Shown here in pieces: positions 23,119 through 33,942 of a DNA stretch of 64,000 bases. Numbering within the stretch: position 1 is the stretch's first letter; the number at the start of each line of letters is the position of its first letter. The position numbers and the translations under genes were made by a program. The notes beneath the pieces are model-generated. The model was not told the origin of the DNA. It saw nothing but the letters and a program-made list of their open reading frames with translations, and did no database searches. This stretch comes from Conus ventricosus (lineage: Eukaryota; Mollusca; Gastropoda; Neogastropoda; Conidae), in contig CM031600.1 of the NCBI GenBank assembly GCA_018398815.1, positions 47,786,792-47,850,791 on the forward strand. Direction: 5' to 3'.

Positions 23119-23151
23119 TTTTAAATTAATTTTTTAAATAGTTATAAAAAG
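23119..23151. promoter_or_regulatory. Divergent AT-rich promoter, 33 bp
   Basis: Only 33 bases separate the two start codons. The sequence TTTAAATTAATTTTTTAAAT followed by AGTTATAAAAAG is repeated almost exactly at 23909-23942 before the second penton-like gene. That conservation argues that it is the promoter element. Near-palindromic TTTAAATTAATTT suits bidirectional use. Confidence 0.6.
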
Positions 23152-23892
23152 ATGCGCATCTATATAAACCAACAAAACAAACGTGTGCCCTTAACCTACC
23201 CAATTGACAATAGGCGCGGCAATTATAGGGTTGCCCTTAGAGAAATTGGGTTTAAAGTTATGTGGGCTAACATATCTGAAAAGGCTCAGAATAACTGGAT
23301 TAATGTTAATGGCGAACAAGGCAATCAAGTAACTCATATAACAATACCTGATAGCTACTACACATTTTGTTCTTTAAAAGAAGAACTTAGCGAATTTGGC
23401 ATATTGTTAACAATTAACGAGGCAAACCTCAGAATTACTATAAATTTCCCACTAGAAGAAAGAAGAGAGTATACTTTCCCTAAAGGACTTGCTCGAATTT
23501 TAGGCTTTCACAGCAGTGACAAAGATTATAGATTTAGTACAAGAGAAGATGTTTATCAATTTAAAGGCAATAAACCTTCTGATTTTCTCGTGAACCCAAT
23601 GTTGTATGTTCATTTACAAGAGTTAAGAACATGTGCTAATTTGTTTGCTGGCAATCCGTCAACAGTTCTAAAGGTTTTGCTACCAACTGGGGCGGGGGTT
23701 TGCGATTATCAGTTATATACGTTTGACGGAGACAGCCAATTTAAAGAATTAAATAGCGTAAATATAAATTCATTGGATGTAAAAATAACTAACCAAGATG
23801 GAAAGCCAGTTGTTTGTTCAGATTTATTAATAGAGCTAGAAGTAGAAGAGCGCATTAGAAAAGTAGGGAGGTCTAAGTCCCGCGGACGTTAA
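23152..23892 (+). CDS. Penton-like minor capsid protein, intact (copy 1)
   Basis: A 246-aa ORF. GNYRVALREIGFKVMWANIS (about residues 24-43), IPDSYYTFCSLKEELSEFGI, YTFPKGLARILGFHSSD, DFLVNPMLYVHLQEL and a closing strand pair, NSLDVKITNQDGKPVV then LLIELEVEERI, follow the block order of penton/minor-capsid jelly-roll proteins of Polinton/Maverick elements. A basic SKSRGR tail follows. In a virion this protein would occupy five-fold vertices. It is divergently transcribed from the 387-aa gene and followed 50 bp later by a tandem paralogue. Identification is by motif pattern; a structure prediction would settle it. Confidence 0.7.
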   Translation: MRIYINQQNKRVPLTYPIDNRRGNYRVALREIGFKVMWANISEKAQNNWINVNGEQGNQVTHITIPDSYYTFCSLKEELSEFGILLTINEANLRITINFPLEERREYTFPKGLARILGFHSSDKDYRFSTREDVYQFKGNKPSDFLVNPMLYVHLQELRTCANLFAGNPSTVLKVLLPTGAGVCDYQLYTFDGDSQFKELNSVNINSLDVKITNQDGKPVVCSDLLIELEVEERIRKVGRSKSRGR

Positions 23893-23908
23893 TAACACTT
23901 TCGTTATA

Positions 23909-23942
23909 TTTAAATTAATTTTTTTAAATAGTTATAAAAAAG
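23909..23942 (+). promoter_or_regulatory. Duplicated AT-rich promoter before penton-like copy 2
   Basis: TTTAAATTAATTTTTTTAAA then TAGTTATAAAAAAG immediately precedes ATG 23943. It matches the 23119-23151 element with single-base length changes. Confidence 0.6.
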
Positions 23943-24657
23943 ATGTACATCTATATAACCAAGCAAAACGAGCGTGTGTTCTTAACGCATCCAATTGTTA
24001 ATTGGCGCGGGAGTTGTAGGATTGCCCTTAAAGAAATTGGCTTTAAAGTTATGTGGGCTAACGTATCTGAAGAAGCCCAAAATAACTGGATCAATATTAG
24101 TAACGGGGCGGGCAATCAAATAACTAATGTGCAAATACCTGATGGTTACTACAACTTTTGTTCTTTAAAAGAAGTACTTAGCGAATATAGTATATTGTTA
24201 AAAATTAACGAAGCAAACCTCAGAATTACTATACATTTCCCACTAGAAGAAAGAAGAGAGTATACTTTTCCTAAGGGGCTTGCAAGAATCTTAGGCTTCC
24301 ACGGTAGCGATAGAACTTATAGATTTAGTACAAGAGAAGATGTTTATCAATTTGAAGGTAGTAAACCTTCTGATTTTCTTGTGAACCCAATGTTGTATGT
24401 TCATTTACAACAGTTAAGAACAGATACTAATTTGTTTGATGGCTACCCGTCTACAGTTCTAAAGGTTTTGCCATCAACTAGGGCAGGATTTTGCGATTAT
24501 CGATTAATCTCAGTTGGAAAAACAGTGAATTTAAAGAACTAATTAATGGACCTATAAATTCATTAGATGTAAAAATAACTAACCAAGATGGAAAGCAGTT
24601 GTTTGTTCTGATTTATTAATGGTGTTGGAAGTGGAAGAGCGTGCTGTAAACCATTAG
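23943..24657 (+). pseudogene. Penton-like minor capsid protein, tandem paralogue, frameshifted near the 3' end
   Basis: The ORF runs 199 aa to 24542 and parallels copy 1 throughout: RIALKEIGFKVMWANVSEEA, IPDGYYNFCSLKEVLSEYSI, YTFPKGLARILGFHGSD. Past residue about 180 the frame is lost, and the terminal strands (NSLDVKITNQDGK, then LLMVLEVEERAV) appear in another frame up to a stop near 24657. Divergence from copy 1 is mostly synonymous or conservative, suggesting it was functional after the duplication. Break from decay or consensus error. Confidence 0.75.
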
Positions 24658-24671
24658 ATTTTTATGTCCTT

Positions 24672-24906
24672 GGAGAGAATGTAAATATGTTCGTTCACGA
24701 TCACCAAATCTTATCTAGCACGTAAGCCCCCGTTTCAATGTGTTAATTATGTCGATTTTTGACGATTTTGCGTGTTAATTTTTTTGTGAAACAGGTGTTA
24801 AAATTGGCCAAAATTGATATGTGATGGACGTGATTTGGATGTGAAAAGGGGGTTTTCGTGCAAAATAAGATTGGTGGTCTTGAACAAACATATTTACATT
24901 CTCTAT
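24672..24906. repeat. Imperfect inverted repeat, about 50-bp arms
   Basis: GAGAATGTAAATATGTTCGT at about 24676 is mirrored by the arm ending near 24905, where the reverse complement reads GAGAATGTAAATATGTTTGT. The arms extend about 50 bp with several mismatches and enclose about 130 bp of AT-rich DNA. It may be a small MITE-like element between the capsid genes and the piggyBac remnant. Confidence 0.7.
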
Positions 24907-24939
24907 AGTCAAGGAATGAAGAATCATGTAGTAAAAACA

Positions 24940-25780
24940 AAAACAAAACAAAACAAACCAACAAAAGAAAAATAGAGCTACTTGCCTGAAACCAGTTTCT
25001 GGTCATGAAGGAACTGAAGACTGGAACTTTGTACAGCTGAAAATTGCCACAGTTGACTTGCAGACCAAAATTCCCAGTCAAAACAACTGCCATTCTTTGA
25101 TCAGCTGTTGCTGACCACGCCCCATGCCACGCCCCCAGCCGCTTCCACGGGGCCTTCACCGTCGTTCTGAACCCGTACCATGTCCACCACCCCGTTTGTC
25201 AAGAAAGGAGGGGGTGCAGTGCTCGTTCACGACACGCGTTCGGCAATTTCCGCTTCGTCGCCCACTTGACGGCTCTTTCTTTACTGATGTGTTGTGTACA
25301 GAACAGTGAAGCCACGTCATCACCAGCATGTATCTCCGATAAAAGTGGATAGTGCTGATTCCCATCCGTCTCCTCCTCATCGCTAGTATCAGGATCCGAT
25401 CCTCAAAGGTCTTCTTCATCACTCTCTTGATACTTTATAACGTCATCTAAAATATCAAGGGCAGTGTGACGCTTGGAAACGGGACGCGTCGACGAAGTGC
25501 TAGGTTGAGCTGCCATCTTGACTATGCTTATCAGCTGTGACCTCTCAACTCGCAATTTGCATAACATGTGGTCAGCTGGCTGCTCGCGAGAAGGGAAAGG
25601 GGCTGTTCCTTGACACCAGTAGAAGAGGTGAGAACATTTTAGAGGGTCGTCTCCCAAGTAGATTTTTCTGCTTTCTGTTACGAAGTTAGGACGTGACACT
25701 CACGTTCGGGGCGTAGCGGTTTTCTGTTTTCTGCGGCTTTCTGGACGTGCGTTACACGTTCCAGGCAGGGAACGGGTTAA
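24940..25780 (-). mobile_element. Truncated piggyBac-like element with TTAA at its intact end
   Basis: The element end reads, on the minus strand, TTAACCCGTTCCCTGCCTGG from 25780. The TTAA is also the last base set shared with block D', where the unoccupied TTAA lies at 58451-58454. From ATG 25516 the minus strand encodes MAAQPSTSSTRPVSKRHTAL, then acidic ESDEEDL and GSDPDTSDEEE, the acidic N-terminus usual in piggyBac transposases. Near 25080 LTGNFGLQVNCGNF resembles the start of the DDE_Tnp_1_7 domain. The catalytic domain is deleted after about 24950. Stops and frameshifts are present. Confidence 0.65.
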
Positions 25781-27547
25781 AAAGAAATGTGGTTTGAAGC
25801 AAGATATGAACCATCAACTAAACAACCCGTTGCTTGAAATTCTTGCATTTGCGCACTCCAGTTACATGCGTTCATGCACTTTTTTGTTTTTTTCTGTATT
25901 ACTACTCCAGTCTTTAATAATAAAGAAAGAGCACTGCTGAAATATTTTTGAAATGCACACATACACAAGCAAACACACACACATAGACACAGACAGACGA
26001 ACAGACAGACAGACACAGAGACGCTCACACACGCACTGATCAAGTTTCTCTCCATAATTTGAAAGAGAGATGTGACCAAATGTTTTATTGTTCCATGTCA
26101 TCCAGTGACCGAATGTTTTATTTGTTCTATATCATCCAGTCAAGCATGTGTGGTATGTTAACCAGAAGACTTGGTCTCAGATATACTTCATCGCTCCATC
26201 TGCATCAGCTACTAGATTTGCAAAGGTGATTTCATCACATCATTTGAAATATCAGTATTCAAAATAGTAAATCACATTTCTCATGTAGATTGAGCTTCAC
26301 TGTAATAGGTTTGGCTGCATTAAACAGTGAAATTATTAACATTAACTTGACAAAGAATTTTTCATTAATTTGATTTTTTTTCCTGTCATTATACATTGTA
26401 ATTCTGAGATCTCATTCAAGCTAACAGTTAAAGAAACAGAAAATTGTGTTACTAATATTACATTAATGTTTCAGAATTTTCCATGCTGCTTTTATCCTCT
26501 TTTTAGCTGATTGGTTTTTTTGTGTGTTTTTTTCATATTATACCCATTTTATATCCTGTTATTGGTTGTTGTTTTTTCCACATCATTTCCACATTATGTC
26601 TTGTTATTGTTGCATCTTTTTGGCTGATTGTTGTTGGTTTTTTTCCATATTATATCTTGTTATTGTTGCATCAGTTTGGCTGATTTTTTTTCCATATCAT
26701 ATCTTATTATTGTTGCATGAAACAAGAATCTTTTGAACTTACATATACTTCCCCCCTTCCTGCCCTACCTCCACCCCCTCCCCATTCCCCCACTTCCCCA
26801 ACACCTCCATCCCCCTTTCTGTCACCTCTCCTTTTCTCCAGTGTCCTCTTTTTGTTGTTGTAATCAAGTTCAAAGTCTTTAACAAATGTATATACATTTA
26901 CTAATGATTTGTTTAGTCATTTATTGTTTGGCTTGATGTTTATCTTGAACTCAAACTCTTGAAGAGATCTTGTGATGAAATTATGTTGGTTTTATTTCAG
27001 TGAACAATGAAACATGTGATTTCTTACTGGTTGACTGAAGCATTTTTACATACCAAAGTTAGATCTGGCTGGATTGTTGAATAAAAGATGATAATCTGTG
27101 ATACAGATAGTTTAGTTGGAGCAGGACGCTGTTGAAATATGTTTGATTGTATATGCTTTTGAATGGCTTTTAGGAGGAAGAGAGAGAAATAGAGAATATG
27201 TCTGAGAGAGAGAGAGAGAGACAGAGAGAGAGAGAGAGCACATGTTAGATTTTAACACACAGAGAATAGATTTGTTACTTCATTAGCAAGAAATGCTGTG
27301 ACTTTTTTTTTTCATTCTTTATTAGAATAAATACAAGTGGTGGGAATGATTGAGACCAGGCTGTGTTATTAACAGAAGTGTAATTGTATCTTAATCATCA
27401 GACTTTAAGGCAATGCAGTTGAAAGTAATAATGATGACAGCACCCTGTGTATGCAATCATTTTTTCCCCACTAACCATGCTGTAGATCCATTGGAATGTG
27501 TTACGTTCCTAAATCATATTCAATGGTTCTGTGTTGTTGTTGATACA

Positions 27548-27720
27548 GCTCAAATGAGTCAATAGGATGATTATCTGGGGTGCTTAATGAGTCAATAGGA
27601 TGATTATCTGGGGTGCTCAAATGAGTCAATAGGATGATTATCTGGGGTGCTCAAATGAGTCAACAGGATGATTATCTGGGGTGCTCAAATGAGTCAGTAG
27701 GATGATTATCTGGAGTGCAT
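27548..27720. repeat. Minisatellite, about 34-bp unit, about 5 copies
   Basis: The unit contains CTCAAATGAGTCAATAGGAT then GATTATCTGGGGTG. The same array in block D' (51210-51785) has about 17 copies, so copy number is highly variable between the two versions. Confidence 0.95.
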
Positions 27721-28096
27721 ATCATCCTCAACATGTGTTTTAGCTTGATGTGCTCAAGTGTGATCACAAAAGAAGTCGGACAAAACATCATTGATGTGTA
27801 TTTAAGCTTGATGTGCTCAAGTGTGATCACAATGGAAACCAGGCAGAACATCACTTTTGTGCTACTGTCTGAATACAGGAATCATTGGATGATCAATCGG
27901 GAAATTGCTGACAGCAATTGCTGACCAAGTCCATGTGATGTTTTAATGGTGCAGAGCAGGAATTTTAAATTATGAAGACTGGGTCAAAAAGAAATGCTCA
28001 CAGCACACATGATTTTGCCGACAGTGACCCTCACTCTTGATCTCTGCCTGTGTTTTGATTGGCTTGCTTGACCATGTATGTTTACGTGCATTTGTT

Positions 28097-28158
28097 TCAT
28101 CATTTTTTCTGCGGTCGGCTGGGCTATAAGCAACATTATCTTATCTTCATCATTTTTT
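28097..28158 (+). mobile_element. Extremely 5'-truncated LINE tail (38 bp) with 12-bp TSD, absent from D'
   Basis: TCATCATTTTTT at 28097-28108 and 28147-28158 flanks a 38-bp insert (28109-28146) that is the extreme 3' end of the 15424-21595 LINE family, starting CTGCGGTCGGCTGGGCTATA and ending in ATCTT units. Block D' has the single uninterrupted target. Confidence 0.9.
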
Positions 28159-29829
28159 CAAAGATTTTCTTGTTTTGCTTTCTGGTTTGTCTGTTGTTGT
28201 TTTTTATTTGGCACTAAAGGTTTTGATTAGGGTCTCCTAATTGAAAACGTAGGTCTGATGTGCGTGGGCATTGCTTGTGACATGGAATAAAGTTCATCAG
28301 CACGCCAGAACCAGCCACTGAAGTGCAGAGGTTTGGGAGGTCATAGGCTTGATACCCACCAGAGGATCATAGGCTTGATACCCACCAGAGGCCTATATTG
28401 GTGGGTTTTGTTTTTGTCCCAGATGGGTAGTACCCGCAACGGAGTGCGCTCTTTGCTCTAATATGAAGACTGAATCCTCACAGTCAAGTTTCATCTATTT
28501 AATGGGGATGATTCTGAGAAAAAGGTTCAGATTTCCTGAGTAGCACTGCAAGTATCCATCTGTACATCTGAGACCTGATTGAGGCCAGGCTGTGTTAAGA
28601 AAGGAAGCGTGTCGTGTTGTGTCTGACCAGGATGGATCTGCACATCACTATCTTCAGTATCCTTGTCCCCGCTGATTATCATGAAAAAAAGATATTGAAC
28701 AGAAATGCCAGATTGTGTGGTCTTTGATGCCCATGTTGTGGCAACAGTAGTGTTAGTTCCCTCTGCATGCTTTGGTCCACAGTGAGTACATGTCAAAGTC
28801 ATCTTTATTCGCAGGATGTGAACACTTGTTGGATGGATGTGATGGCAACCTCAGTCAGCTACTAAGCAATTATCATCCATAAGAGTCTTTGTAGTTGGTG
28901 TCTTACCTACATTGGATCAGAGCAAAGACCACAAAACACCATTTAAGTGAAAAATCGGCATGCAGTGTTTCCTGTGTTGAGTTGCATCATGATGACACAG
29001 TACGGACTGCTCCCAGTAGGCGGCCAGTGCTGGAGCTTCATGAGGACAAACATGGATGTGGCTGTGTAAAGGGAGCTGGAATGAGCATTGGACAGTAATG
29101 TCTGGAGCAGGGGCCACCATCCCCAACCAGGTGGGTCCCCGGGTGGAGGATAGGGGAATGCCTCCAGACATGAGGGTTAGCTGCAAAATAGGTCAGGCTT
29201 GCCTGGTCGAATAAGCAGTCCTGGACCAAATTGCGATGTTCCTTGTAGGATGGGGTGGGATAACAGGGTTATCACCACTGAAATACCCATATGCCCCTAT
29301 GACAGGGACATCCTGTAATCAAGAGCTGCACTATAAGCTCTTAGCCCTGGGGAAGGACACATCAGTAAACAAACTATCCCCCTGTGCTCACAGGGTAGGA
29401 CTTTTTAGTCTTAAGCTAAGGGAGGAGCCCCTGTACAGAAAACTTGATCCAACCTGTCGAAGATGGAGTGTGTCGGTAACGACGCAGGTTTTGGGGATAG
29501 ATGAGGACACACAGGCATCAGCTATTATGGTTATGCGTCAGACTACACTTCTGTCATGATGTCGTCCCTGTTAGCAACATGGATTCATTGTGGTGGCAGG
29601 ATTGAAGATCTGATGCTGCCATTTCAAATCGACTGCAGAAGAAGAAGGAAAGTAATGCCAGTGGGGGGGACATGGGAGAAGGCACTCCCCCCAATCCCCA
29701 ACCCACACTTCCCTCTAAAAAAAAAAGTCTTTCAGAAGCATTCACAGTTATGATCATCTCCCAGTTTTGGCAGCACTTCACCTGATTTTGTCTTCATCCT
29801 TTCATTCTGCCTCTCCTGTGTGTTCACAG

Positions 29830-30018
29830 GTACCAAGCCAGCGCCCTATTTCAGCCTCCAACCCTCGCGCCAAGCCCGTTTATGGCCGCAAGCAGTTCAG
29901 CAACGCCGTGAACAATCCATCGGCAGGCGCCCCCAAAGCCCTCTTCGGCAGTTACGCTCAAGCTTATGGAACCATCAGCTCCAGTCAGCTGGCTTCTATA
30001 CAGGGCCGCAAATCTTGA
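29830..30018 (+). CDS. Terminal coding exon of an unidentified gene (block D copy)
   Basis: The acceptor TGTGTTCACAG is followed by a 62-codon phase-0 exon, VPSQRPISASNPRAKPVYGR through SIQGRKS then TGA. The block D' copy (49158-48970) encodes the same peptide with one S to R change, so selection or recent common origin keeps the frame. Its upstream exon (58672-58544 in contig 3) has no counterpart here, because block D ends at TTAA 25777. This copy is therefore incomplete as assembled. A long 3' UTR follows to an AATAAA at about 32160. The product is basic, low-complexity and not recognised. Confidence 0.75.
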   Translation, partial: VPSQRPISASNPRAKPVYGRKQFSNAVNNPSAGAPKALFGSYAQAYGTISSSQLASIQGRKS

Positions 30019-30893
30019 TCAGGTGGAAGGACTTGCTGCTGTGCAGCGTTCAAAGTGTAGTCAGCGAGGGGCACGCCTTGTGCAACTGTCTCATTGTGTG
30101 ATATTCAAGTCTGCCTGGCCACTGCTGATTCGGAACAGGAGACTGTGGGTGGCTGTATGTTTGTTGGGTGAATCGTTGCTTTGACTTTTGATACTGGGTC
30201 ACCGAGGCAAATGTGATAATGGTCTGGTTGGGTGAGTGGGAAACTGGATTGAATGATGAAAAGGTGGGGCGAAGATAGGTAGAGAATTAGACAGTAGTAG
30301 TGTGTGCTAATGAAATGCAGAGAGATTCAAGTTGTCGATGTGTATTTTACGACCTTGACATTGATGGGAGGAACTAGACAAGGACATCCTTGCATATGCG
30401 TGTGCATTTGTTTGCAAGAGAGAAAGGGGAGAGATGGGATGTTACGCTTTCAATCAAACCCAGAATGATATTATCTTATCCCAACTATTTGAAAAGCTAA
30501 ACTGGAATTAGGCAAGGTGGAAAGGAATGAGGTGAAAGATAAAAGCTCATAGCATTTTTGTAGATAATGTATAACTAGATGACTTTCCTCTGCCCAAACT
30601 TCTTTTTTTCAGACTTTGCTTAGCTGGGATTGGGTTTTATTCGGTTGTACCCTCATAATGATCAGTTTGTCATATGCGCATGTGGGCACACACGCACACA
30701 TGTTATAGGTGCATGTGCGTATGCAAAATTAAAAAATCTTCATTAGGCAAGGTATGTGAAAGCACTGCTTAGAACCAGCGTGATTTAGTGTGCTGTATTA
30801 TACAACAGTATTAGGGAGAGCAGTCTGAGGTAGAGATATGCCTCTCTCTCTCTCGTTCTTTCTCTCTGTATGAGTTTTGTCTTGCATAAATGA

Positions 30894-30936
<43 letters not shown>

Positions 30937-31443
30937 GTTGATTTAAAATTTGTAATGCTCTGGACTCAGGTTTAATGTCATAAAGTATTTCAAAGAGCAA
31001 AACTGGTGAATGCATTTTGTCGTGAAATTTATTTGTGCTATTTACGAGAAAAAAAAAATCAGCCTTTCCTTGAAGTAGTTAACATTTAATCGTAACTACA
31101 TGTAACTCTCCTGTCTCATCATGTAAAGGGACAGTAACAGACCTAGTGTGAATCATGAAAGCATGTAAATGAACGCATACTTTTTAACCAAGTTAAAAAC
31201 TAATATTACAACAATTTTGATCAAACTGTAAATTTCAAATGCTTTCTTTTTGCTGTTGTTGCTTTATTGAAGATTTCAAATGATGTAGCATTTGTTTGTG
31301 AAGATATTATGGCATAACTTGCGGTTTAACATCGTTTACAGGCGTTTCCTTGTGTTTGTTTTTAAACATGTTAGTGTGTGTCTGTGTGTGTATATCTGTT
31401 TGTGTGTGTGTGCGCGAGTGTGTGTATGCGCGCGCTTGCCCGC

Positions 31444-31486
<43 letters not shown>

Positions 31487-32154
31487 AAAATATTTGGTTT
31501 TATTGTGTGAATGTGTGTACATGCTGGATTGTCCATTAGATAGGAAAATATACCCCCCAAACCTGCAGAGTTTAACACTCTTTTTTTTCCAGTGTTTTCT
31601 TTTTCAGTTTTAGGCCCATTATTAGCTAAGTCTGTTTACCATTGCCTGCTATCACTTGTTTTTTGATCAGGTTAACCCAGTAACTGTACCCCAATGTGAT
31701 GTTCTTCTTATATGCCGATTTCTATTATAAAAAAAAACAATCTTGGTTTTACAGCAAAGATCAAAATCTTTATGTTGTTCCCATTTTTATCAAGTCTGCA
31801 TCTTCTGAACAAGAATTCTTTTGATGGTGGTTTTGCTTGCGGGATGTGATTTCCAGGTATCATTGTTTGTGGCATCAGGTTTTTAATCAGAAGCATGCTC
31901 CGTCCATTGTTTCTCCAAACTTGGCTTAACGCAAAGTGTCTTTTTTTCATGCATTTGTGTCAGTTTGATTTTTTTCCCCACAAAATTCATGTGAATCACA
32001 GGGAAGAGAGAGTGAGAACACAAACTGTCTGCACCAATTGCCATTTTCTTGTACATATATATATCGTCGCTGTCAGTGATGATCACCGTTTTCAGTGTGA
32101 ATATATCTAATGTTTTTGAAACACATTCCAGTCAGTTTTGATATAAACTGATCA

Positions 32155-32185
32155 AAACCCAATAAAAATTTTGAAATTTGAACTT
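32155..32185 (+). terminator. Polyadenylation signal candidate
   Basis: CCCAATAAAAATTTTGAAAT at about 32158 lies about 2.1 kb after the stop at 30018 with no intervening splice signal recognised. The counterpart in D' is at 46797-46806 on the minus strand. Confidence 0.45.
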
Positions 32186-32441
32186 TGATTGTGATGAATT
32201 TGTTGTTTCTGATATCAATATGTTCTGTCAATCTTTCTGTTCTTGATCATGTACAGAATGCTCAAAAGTAGAAACATGTGCAAACACTTGTTGCTGTCCA
32301 CAATGTTTGGTTCACTGCGCTCATTGCCACAGTAATTGCGTGGCTACTTGTGGTCAGAACACCCCAGTTTTGATTCAGTTTTTGTGCTTGTTTTTATTTC
32401 TGTTTAGGTTTCCTCTGATGTTTGATTAGTACATAGAACAA

Positions 32442-32723
32442 TTAATCATCTTTAACATCGAGTATAGATGATGACAGTTTGTTAAGTGGTTCAAAAGTTA
32501 CAGCCTCGTAAATCTTGTATCCCAGACTGACTTTTTTGTTTTTAGAATAGCTCAGTAGTAGTTCTGCATGGTTTTCAGCTGCTTGTGATGTGGGAATAGC
32601 TGACAATGAAAGGGTTAATGAAACCTCCTTAGGTAGGGAATTATGAGTAGTATTATTTCCCTGCAATGCTTCATAATCATCGTCAGTGTATGTGACAAAC
32701 CTACTGCACTCCAAACAGTGATC
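32442..32723 (-). CDS. Terminal coding exon, unidentified gene (block D copy)
   Basis: The minus strand encodes a short peptide after a pyrimidine-rich tract and AAAG acceptor. It begins with a HCLEC motif followed by SRFVTYTDDDYEALQ and ends SSSILDVKDD then stop. The D' copy (46247-46527) differs at only a few residues with the frame intact, and this conservation supports coding. It converges on the gene ending at 30018. Product unknown; HCLEC may be half of a zinc site. Confidence 0.5.
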   Translation of the reverse strand, partial: DHCLECSRFVTYTDDDYEALQGNNTTHNSLPKEVSLTLSLSAIPTSQAAENHAELLLSYSKNKKVSLGYKIYEAVTFEPLNKLSSSILDVKDD

Positions 32724-32885
32724 TTTGTTTTGAAAAAATGGTTTTTTAGGTTAGAAGTGTAAGTGTTAATTAATAAAGCAACAGTGATCAGTTTATGACA
32801 TATAAAACCTGATGAAGCCTCCCAGAATGAAATACCTTTATTATTCCTGTACAGTTCACACTGTGCCATCCTTAGCGGAAGCCTA

Positions 32886-33335
32886 GAAAAATGAGCATCT
32901 GTTGAAATAATCCATCCTATTGAAAGCCTGCAAAAATGAACATCTTTTGAAATAATCCATCCCCATTGAAAGCCTGCAAAATGAACATCTGTTGAAATAA
33001 TCCATCCCTATTGAAAGCCTGCAAAAATGAACATCTTTTGAAATAATCTATCCCTATTGAAAGCCTGCAAAAATGAACATCTTTTGAAATAATCATGCCT
33101 ATTGAAAGCCTGCAAAAATGAACATCTTTGAAATAATCCATCCTATTGAAAGCCCACAAAAATGAACGTCTTTTGAAATCATGAATCCTTATTGAAAGCC
33201 TAGACAGATGACTATCTTTTGAAATAATCCATTCTTATTGAAAGCTTAGGAAGATAAGTATCTTTTGAAATAATCCATCCTTATTGAAAGGTTAGAAAGG
33301 TGAATATCCTTTGAAATAATTCATTCTTCATGAAT
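32886..33335. repeat. Minisatellite, about 46-bp unit, about 9 copies
   Basis: The unit contains CCTATTGAAAGCCTGCAAAA then ATGAACATCTTTTGAAATAA. Units drift at the right end and lead into a CA run at 33344. The mirrored array at 45770-46090 has fewer units. Confidence 0.95.
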
Positions 33336-33429
33336 GCCATTAAACACACACACACACACACAGCCCTTAGGCCTCTCAGTGTACATCATTTTACTATGCT
33401 TAACCCTCAGCCGCTTCCCCTCTCACTCC

Positions 33430-33942
33430 CTTCCCTCATTCTGGCCAGCGTTTGTTGCAAGCCAACACTATGATAAGAGGGGACAATGACTTCACTGTAG
33501 CATGGGTCATTGCCATCAGTCCCTTTCTCCCCATCTTCTTCTTCTTCTGCGTACGCAGGTTGATACTCCTGTGGACACCCCTGTATAGAGAGTGGAGTTT
33601 TGTGTGTATGACCGTTTTTTATCCCGCCATCAAGGCAGCCATACTCCAACTTCGGGGAAGGCGCATGCTATGTGTAACGTGTCATCCATACCAACAGCCA
33701 AACTGGCCTTCTCTTCTGAAAGTTGGTGATGGGATTTTACTTGTGTGCAAGATGTTATGCGTGCGTTCACACACGGAACCTCGGTTTATAGTCTCATTCG
33801 AAGGACTGTATGGGAGATGGAGTCAGAACCAATGTTAACCCCAAGGGAAAAATCCCCCAGTACCGAAATGGCCTGGCGGAGATTCGAACCCGCAACCCCA
33901 AGATTACGAGTCCAGCGCTATACCACCGAGCTATTCCGGCCC
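33430..33942 (-). mobile_element. tRNA-derived SINE (block D copy)
   Basis: The minus-strand head (33942-33870) is tRNA-like, with box A TAGCTCGGTGG, anticodon-loop CTCGTAA (CGT, threonine-type) and box B GGTTCGAATCTCC. It continues into a conserved-looking body with GAATGAGACTATAAACCGAG and a tail with GGAGTATGGCTGCCTTGATG. The body after a tRNA head shows it is a SINE, not a tRNA gene. The same insertion is in D'. Confidence 0.8.

Noticed and set aside
28527..28802. 91-codon minus-strand ORF ending VQMDTCSATQEI (mirrored at 50190-50477)
   Set aside because: Preserved in both blocks, but the region is 99% shared anyway. No splice signals or domain supports it, and it lies opposite the intron of the identified gene.
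29236..29753. Plus-strand ORFs of 65-107 codons in block D near 29236-29753
   Set aside because: They overlap ORFs on the other strand in unselected AT/GC-mixed sequence upstream of the true acceptor at 29829, with no motif or conserved boundary.
33870..33942. Functional tRNA-Thr (CGT anticodon) gene
   Set aside because: The anticodon stem has a mismatch, and the tRNA-like part continues into a conserved SINE body and tail, present in both blocks. It is the head of a SINE, not an independent tRNA gene.
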